From Arthrobacter sp. EpRS71 (GTDB lineage Bacteria; Actinomycetota; Actinomycetes; Actinomycetales; Micrococcaceae): DNA of 64,000 nt. Positions 57,997-64,000 of this stretch are shown piece after piece; the stretch's first letter is position 1; every line of letters begins with the position of its first letter. Both the position numbers and the translations under genes were made by a program. The stretch spans positions 472,117-536,116 of the forward strand of contig NZ_LNUV01000003.1 of assembly GCF_001512285.1 (NCBI RefSeq), read 5' to 3'. A model generated the notes under the pieces. It saw only the letters and a program-made list of their open reading frames with translations. It was not told the origin of the DNA and did not search any database.

Positions 57997-58535
57997 TGTC
58001 CACCAACCCGTCCGTGCCGGGCGCGAGCCCGGCCACCAAGACTGCCCGCCAGGCTCGCATCACTGCGATCCTGACGGGTGAGTCCGTGCGTTCCCAAGCA
58101 GAGCTTGCAGCTCTGCTGGCGGACGACGGCGTCCAGGTCACCCAGGCCACCTTGTCCCGCGACCTCGTGGAACTGGGCGCAGTCCGGGTCCGCGGAAAGG
58201 ACGGCGCGTTGGTTTACGCCGTTCCGGGGGAGGGCGGCGACCGCAACGCCAAGAGCGGCGTCACCCAGGAAATCCTTGATGCACGGTTGACCCGGCTGTG
58301 CGGGGAACTCCTGGTCACTGCGGAGGCCTCGGGCAACATCGTGGTCCTTCGCACGCCGCCCGGAGCAGCAAACTTCCTCGCACTGGCCGTGGACCACTCG
58401 GTGATGCCGTCTGTATTGGGTACGATCGCAGGCGATGACACTTTGCTGCTGGTCGCCCGGGATCCCGATGGCGGGGCGGAACTGGCAGCACGTTTCCTGC
58501 GCATGGCCGAAGAAGCCGGGCCGGCTAACCAATAG
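57996..58535 (+). CDS. argR: Arginine repressor
   Basis: 179 aa. N-terminal winged helix with [13 protein letters not shown] (about residue 49), then a C-terminal arginine-binding oligomerisation domain ([16 protein letters not shown]). It forms arginine-bound hexamers that bind ARG boxes. Encoded within the operon it should control, with a further site before argG. GTG start overlapping argF by one base. Confidence 0.94.
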   Translation: MSTNPSVPGASPATKTARQARITAILTGESVRSQAELAALLADDGVQVTQATLSRDLVELGAVRVRGKDGALVYAVPGEGGDRNAKSGVTQEILDARLTRLCGELLVTAEASGNIVVLRTPPGAANFLALAVDHSVMPSVLGTIAGDDTLLLVARDPDGGAELAARFLRMAEEAGPANQ

Positions 58536-58543
58536 ATTTTCCA

Positions 58544-58575
58544 AGCATTGATTCACACCAGCATTGATTCGAATG
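58544..58575 (+). promoter_or_regulatory. Candidate ArgR site before argG (direct repeat)
   Basis: AGCATTGATTC occurs at 58544-58554 and again at 58560-58570, a 16-base period, followed by GAATGAA. TGATTC/GAATGA are ARG-box-like half-sites. Lies 30-60 bases before argG in the 68-base gap after argR. Confidence 0.55.
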
Positions 58576-58603
58576 AACCAAGCAATAACAAAGGAGCACT
58601 CTC

Positions 58604-61224
<2,621 letters not shown>

Positions 61225-61231
61225 AAAGCCG

Positions 61232-61291
61232 GGCGGGACGGTACATCGCAGCAATGCCATCGGGCAGAGCATGGCGAGGTGCCGTCCCGCC
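61232..61291 (+). terminator. Long-loop hairpin after argH
   Basis: Arms GGCGGGACGG and CCGTCCCGCC enclose about 40 bases. It lies just after the argH stop; no T run follows, and it ends beside the promoter of the next gene. Weak evidence for termination. Confidence 0.35.
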
Positions 61292-61297
61292 GTGCGT

Positions 61298-61303
61298 TAA
61301 CAT
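61298..61303 (+). promoter_or_regulatory. -10 element TAACAT of a leaderless promoter
   Basis: TAACAT, 6-base spacer, ATG at 61310. Confidence 0.6.
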
Positions 61304-61309
61304 GGCGCT

Positions 61310-62071
61310 ATGACTCAGATCACCCCTGAGACGTTGCCCGCAGAGCTTCACAAAGCCGCCGACACCGTCACCCGCCTCGTATCCAAGATGGACGAATCCT
61401 CCGTCGCCGAAACGTCGGAACTTCCTGGCTGGACCAAAGGCCACGTCCTTGCCCACCTGACCGGCATCGCAAACGCAATGGCCCGGCAACTTGAGTACGC
61501 GCGGCGCGGTGAGACCGTGGAGCTGTACGACGGCGGCATGGACGGCCGTACCAAAGCCATCGAACTCGCGGCAGGGCACAGCCTCGCCCAGCACACGGAA
61601 TCCGTCACCGCCGCGCTGGGGTCCGCCATCGCCGCCTTTGACGCTGTGGGACCGGACGATTGGGAAGCGCGGATCGCCTACAGGGACGGTACAGTCCTCG
61701 ACGGCGGGCTGGCGCTGTGGCGCGAACTCACCATCCACGCCTCGGACCTGGGTTTAGGGTTTGGGCCCGAAACGTGGAGCCGACCTTTCTGCGAGCATCT
61801 GATCGGCTTCTTGTCGGCGCGTGTTCCGGAGCAGTACAAGTTTGTCCTTCAGCCCACGGGTCTTCCCCAAATGAGCATCGGCACTGGTGGCACTTCCATA
61901 GCCATCACCGGCATGCTGACCGACATCGCCGCGTGGCTTGCAGGCCGCGAACCCAGCCTTGGAAGCCTCAGGGCCACTGCAGCCGCTGATGGCGTGGACC
62001 TGCCGGAACTCCTGCCGTGGCCGGCCGCGCAGCCCGCTAACCCCACGCTCTCTCACGTCCCTCGTGCTTGA
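61310..62071 (+). CDS. Maleylpyruvate isomerase-family (mycothiol-dependent, DinB-like) protein
   Basis: 253 aa. The N-terminal four-helix DinB-like domain carries SELPGWTKGHVLAHLTG, the family motif with metal-binding histidine; a second motif is RELTIHASDLGLG. The C-terminal part (about 180-235) matches the associated lipid/SCP2-like domain. Family members act as mycothiol-dependent transferases or isomerases. Its substrate is unknown. Its final six residues are encoded by the 32-bp repeat. Confidence 0.83.
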   Translation: MTQITPETLPAELHKAADTVTRLVSKMDESSVAETSELPGWTKGHVLAHLTGIANAMARQLEYARRGETVELYDGGMDGRTKAIELAAGHSLAQHTESVTAALGSAIAAFDAVGPDDWEARIAYRDGTVLDGGLALWRELTIHASDLGLGFGPETWSRPFCEHLIGFLSARVPEQYKFVLQPTGLPQMSIGTGGTSIAITGMLTDIAAWLAGREPSLGSLRATAAADGVDLPELLPWPAAQPANPTLSHVPRA

Positions 62072-62168
62072 CCCGATCGTTCTCTCACGTCCCTGGTGTT
62101 TGGGGCGATCGCTCTCTCACGTCCCTCGTGTTTGGGGCGATCGCTCTCTCACGTCCCTCGTGCTTGAC
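62047..62168. repeat. Tandem 32-bp repeat, 3.8 copies, at a convergent gene junction
   Basis: Units start at 62047, 62079, 62111 and 62143 (the last 26 bases long). Each contains CTCTCACGTCCC and a CACG-tccct-CGTG (or near) stem, and units join through GATCG, giving GCGATCGC. Identity between units is high (differences at a few positions such as GTGTTTGGGG/GTGCTTGACC). The array covers the stop codons of both flanking genes. Confidence 0.92.
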
Positions 62169-63647
62169 CGCTGCTGCCCGCCACAAGTGCATGGTGGCGT
62201 AGGAGCGCCAAGGGCTCACTTCGCGGAAGTCGGCACTGAGCCCCGCCCCTGCGGGCAGGACCTTCAGTCCGTTCCGCACCGCAGCATCATTAGCCAGGAA
62301 GACGTCGGGAGCTCCAAGCACCCGCATGGCGACGTATCCAACTGTCCACGGTCCCACGCCCGGCAATGGCAGAAGCTTGCGTTCCAGGCCTTCAAGGTGG
62401 TCGCCATAGCCGAACTCGAGTTCACCGGTGGCCATGGCTTCGGCCGCAGCCACGATGGAGTCGATCCGACGCTGTGGCCCACGGAGCAACGCACGGCCCT
62501 TTTCGGCGAGTTCCGCCGCCGTCGGAAACAAGCTCTCCAAACCGGGGGAGGCGCTATCCACGCGGCTTCCGGCCGCGGATAGATACGTGAGGGCTGTTCG
62601 GGCGGCACCAACGGTAATTTGCTGTCCGATCATGGCCCGGATGAGCAGTTCGTGGGGATCCACGGCCCCCGGCACACGCATCCCTCGGATCGCTGCCACG
62701 CTGGCCGTCAGCCTCGGATCCTTTGCCAAGGCGTCATCGATTGCCAGAGGGTCCGCGTCCAGATCGAACAACCTCCGAACCCGGCTCAACAGTGCCGGGA
62801 GATCGTGGAGGTCCACCACTGCAGCTGTGAGTTGCAGTGGTTTGCCAAGAGCTGAGGGGTTGTAGGAGACAGAGAACGAGGCATTTCCCCGCGGCAGGCG
62901 CAGGGTGCGGGCGTACGTTCTGGTTTCATGGGTTCCAGTTCCATCCGACGAGGTGCTCGCGGCCTCGATGCCGGGCACCGCGCGAACTGCCAGGAAATCG
63001 AAGATCCCCGGATCGAAAGGATCCCGGTAAGGCAGGTTCAGTGTTAGTTCCGCTGGCGCCGCAGCCCCAGTTCCCCGGCGTTGGCCGGACTTGGCAGCGG
63101 TGGCGCGCACCGCCGTCGGGGTCATCGCAAAAACCTCGCCGATGGTGTCGTTGAACTGCCGCACGCTGTTGAACCCGGACGCGAACGCAACGTCGGCCAG
63201 GAGCATGTCGGTGGAGACCAACAGAGTCCTGGCGGTTTGTGCCCTGCTGGCCCGTGCCAGCGAGAGGGGACCGGCGCCCAGTTCGTTGCTGAGGATGCGG
63301 TTGAGTTGCCTGGCGGAGTAGCCCAGGCGATGCGCCAGGCCGTCAACGCCCTCGCGGCTGATCACGCCGTCGTTGATCAGCCTCATTGCGCGCCCGGCGA
63401 TGTCCGAACGGATGTTCCACGCCGGCGTTCCAGGGACGGCCTCGGGCAGGCAGCGCTTGCAGGCGCGGTATCCGGCTTCATGAGCGGCTGCGGAGGTTTC
63501 GTAGAAAGTGACGTTCTCAGCCTTGGGCGTGCGGGCAGGACACGACGGCCGGCAATAGATGCCGGTGGAGCTGACGGCAGTGAAGAACTGACCGTCAAAA
63601 CGGGTGTCGCGGGCGTCGATTGCGCGGTACCGCTGCCAAAAGTCCAT
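62085..63647 (-). CDS. Ada-AlkA fusion: methyl-sensing regulator and 3-methyladenine DNA glycosylase
   Basis: 520 aa. The Ada N-terminal zinc/methyl-acceptor domain has CRPSC and CKRC (about residues 32-67); an AraC HTH follows (about 85-180), then the AlkA N-terminal domain and the HhH-GPD glycosylase fold with [15 protein letters not shown] and catalytic Asp in [12 protein letters not shown]. This fusion repairs alkylated bases and activates its own regulon in other actinobacteria. The last 28 residues ([20 protein letters not shown]…) come from the 32-bp repeats and are not part of the fold. Confidence 0.92.
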   Translation of the reverse strand: MDFWQRYRAIDARDTRFDGQFFTAVSSTGIYCRPSCPARTPKAENVTFYETSAAAHEAGYRACKRCLPEAVPGTPAWNIRSDIAGRAMRLINDGVISREGVDGLAHRLGYSARQLNRILSNELGAGPLSLARASRAQTARTLLVSTDMLLADVAFASGFNSVRQFNDTIGEVFAMTPTAVRATAAKSGQRRGTGAAAPAELTLNLPYRDPFDPGIFDFLAVRAVPGIEAASTSSDGTGTHETRTYARTLRLPRGNASFSVSYNPSALGKPLQLTAAVVDLHDLPALLSRVRRLFDLDADPLAIDDALAKDPRLTASVAAIRGMRVPGAVDPHELLIRAMIGQQITVGAARTALTYLSAAGSRVDSASPGLESLFPTAAELAEKGRALLRGPQRRIDSIVAAAEAMATGELEFGYGDHLEGLERKLLPLPGVGPWTVGYVAMRVLGAPDVFLANDAAVRNGLKVLPAGAGLSADFREVSPWRSYATMHLWRAAAVKHEGRERAIAPNTRDVRERSPQTPGT

Positions 63648-63717
63648 GGCTTCATCCTGTCAGCCGTCCGAAGCCTTCGCTAGCGGAAATCGGACATAGC
63701 CGTCTCATCGCTTTTGC

Positions 63718-63723
63718 TAGGGT
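63718..63723 (+). promoter_or_regulatory. -10 element TAGGGT of a leaderless promoter
   Basis: TAGGGT, 6-base spacer, ATG at 63730. Confidence 0.5.
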
Positions 63724-63729
63724 CTGGTC

Positions 63730-64000
63730 ATGCATTCGTCAACGGACAACGGGGTTACAGACCCGGCTGTGGTGCGCGCGTTCCTTGGGGGAGACCCCCG
63801 TGTCATCGCTCCGCAGATACTTGGAGCGGTTCTCACCCACCACTCGGAAGCCGGCCCGGTTTCGGTCAGGCTTACGGAGGTTGAGGCCTACATGGGACCG
63901 CGTGATTCAGAACATCCTGATCCCGGCTCTCACACTTTCGGTGGTCCTACCGCCCGGAATGCGCCCATGTTCGGGCCGCCGGGATTCCTGTACGTCTACT
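63730..64000 (+). CDS. 3-methyladenine DNA glycosylase, Mpg/AAG family, N-terminal part (3' cut by window edge)
   Basis: 90 residues visible. VRLTEVEAYMGPRD contains the catalytic Glu region of alkyladenine glycosylases, and TARNAPMFGPPGFLYVY is the conserved R-N-x-x-M-F-G-x-x-G-x-x-Y-V-Y segment. It excises alkylated purines. Divergent from the Ada-AlkA gene, with 82 bases between starts, making a small alkylation-repair locus. Confidence 0.88.
   Translation, partial: MHSSTDNGVTDPAVVRAFLGGDPRVIAPQILGAVLTHHSEAGPVSVRLTEVEAYMGPRDSEHPDPGSHTFGGPTARNAPMFGPPGFLYVY

Noticed and set aside
62047..62168. CRISPR array
   Set aside because: Units are directly contiguous without unique spacers, and no cas gene is present.

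Overview
This window is chromosomal DNA from a high-GC actinobacterium. The gene order (rnj-ftsK-pgsA-cinA-clgR, recA-recX-miaB-miaA-dapF, lexA beside a LysM gene), a mycothiol-type enzyme, PriA in place of HisA and the many leaderless promoters point to the Micrococcaceae, most likely Arthrobacter or Paenarthrobacter. The assignment rests on recognised protein families and synteny, not on a database search. Most of the window is core genome. No rRNA, tRNA, CRISPR array or intact mobile element was seen.

Layout: (1) 1-9.6 kb: end of dapA, RNase J, FtsK, PgsA, CinA, ClgR, a MarR regulator, DUF3046, recA (with a LexA box and a PafBC-type promoter) and recX. (2) 9.6-19.4 kb: miaB, miaA, dapF, an RsmC-like methyltransferase, hflX behind a 340-base leader with two candidate upstream ORFs, a DinG-type helicase, and lexA divergent from a LysM protein resembling SOS division inhibitors. 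(3) 19.4-25.2 kb: hisC-hisB-hisH, a 52-aa membrane protein, priA, sseB and an MFS transporter. (4) 25.2-29.4 kb: DUF1844, infC (ATT start, attenuator-like leader), rpmI, rplT with a C-terminal extension, a SpoU/TrmH methyltransferase and a decayed cation-diffusion-facilitator gene. (5) 29.4-39 kb: MFS transporter, Nudix hydrolase, a radical SAM gene with a LexA operator on its promoter, pcp, SIMPL protein, an HExxH membrane protein, an LppM-like lipoprotein and pheST. (6) 39-44.1 kb, the accessory part: a secreted serine protease with a palindromic operator, an orphan stretch, a lipoprotein plus large DUF1023-type alpha/beta hydrolase, then three broken genes (HTH, ankyrin, response-regulator fragment). 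(7) 44.1-52.3 kb: a phosphopantetheinyl transferase tail to tail with an M1 aminopeptidase, which follows a giant Pls/PosA-type NRPS-like membrane protein; then a quinone oxidoreductase and a fatty acid desaturase. (8) 52.4-61.2 kb: argCJBDFR and argGH, each with candidate ArgR sites. (9) 61.3-64 kb: a mycothiol-dependent-family protein, a 32-bp tandem repeat at a convergent gene junction, an Ada-AlkA fusion and the start of an Mpg-type glycosylase.

Three themes connect the genes. DNA damage: recA, recX, lexA, the LysM protein and the radical SAM gene all lie at or beside LexA-type sites, and two alkylation-repair genes close the window. Translation: infC-rpmI-rplT, pheST, miaA/miaB and hflX, several with structured leaders. 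Amino acid synthesis: dapA/dapF, his and arg. The least understood unit is the NRPS-like protein with its aminopeptidase and phosphopantetheinyl transferase, which could form a small amino-acid-based assembly system at the membrane.
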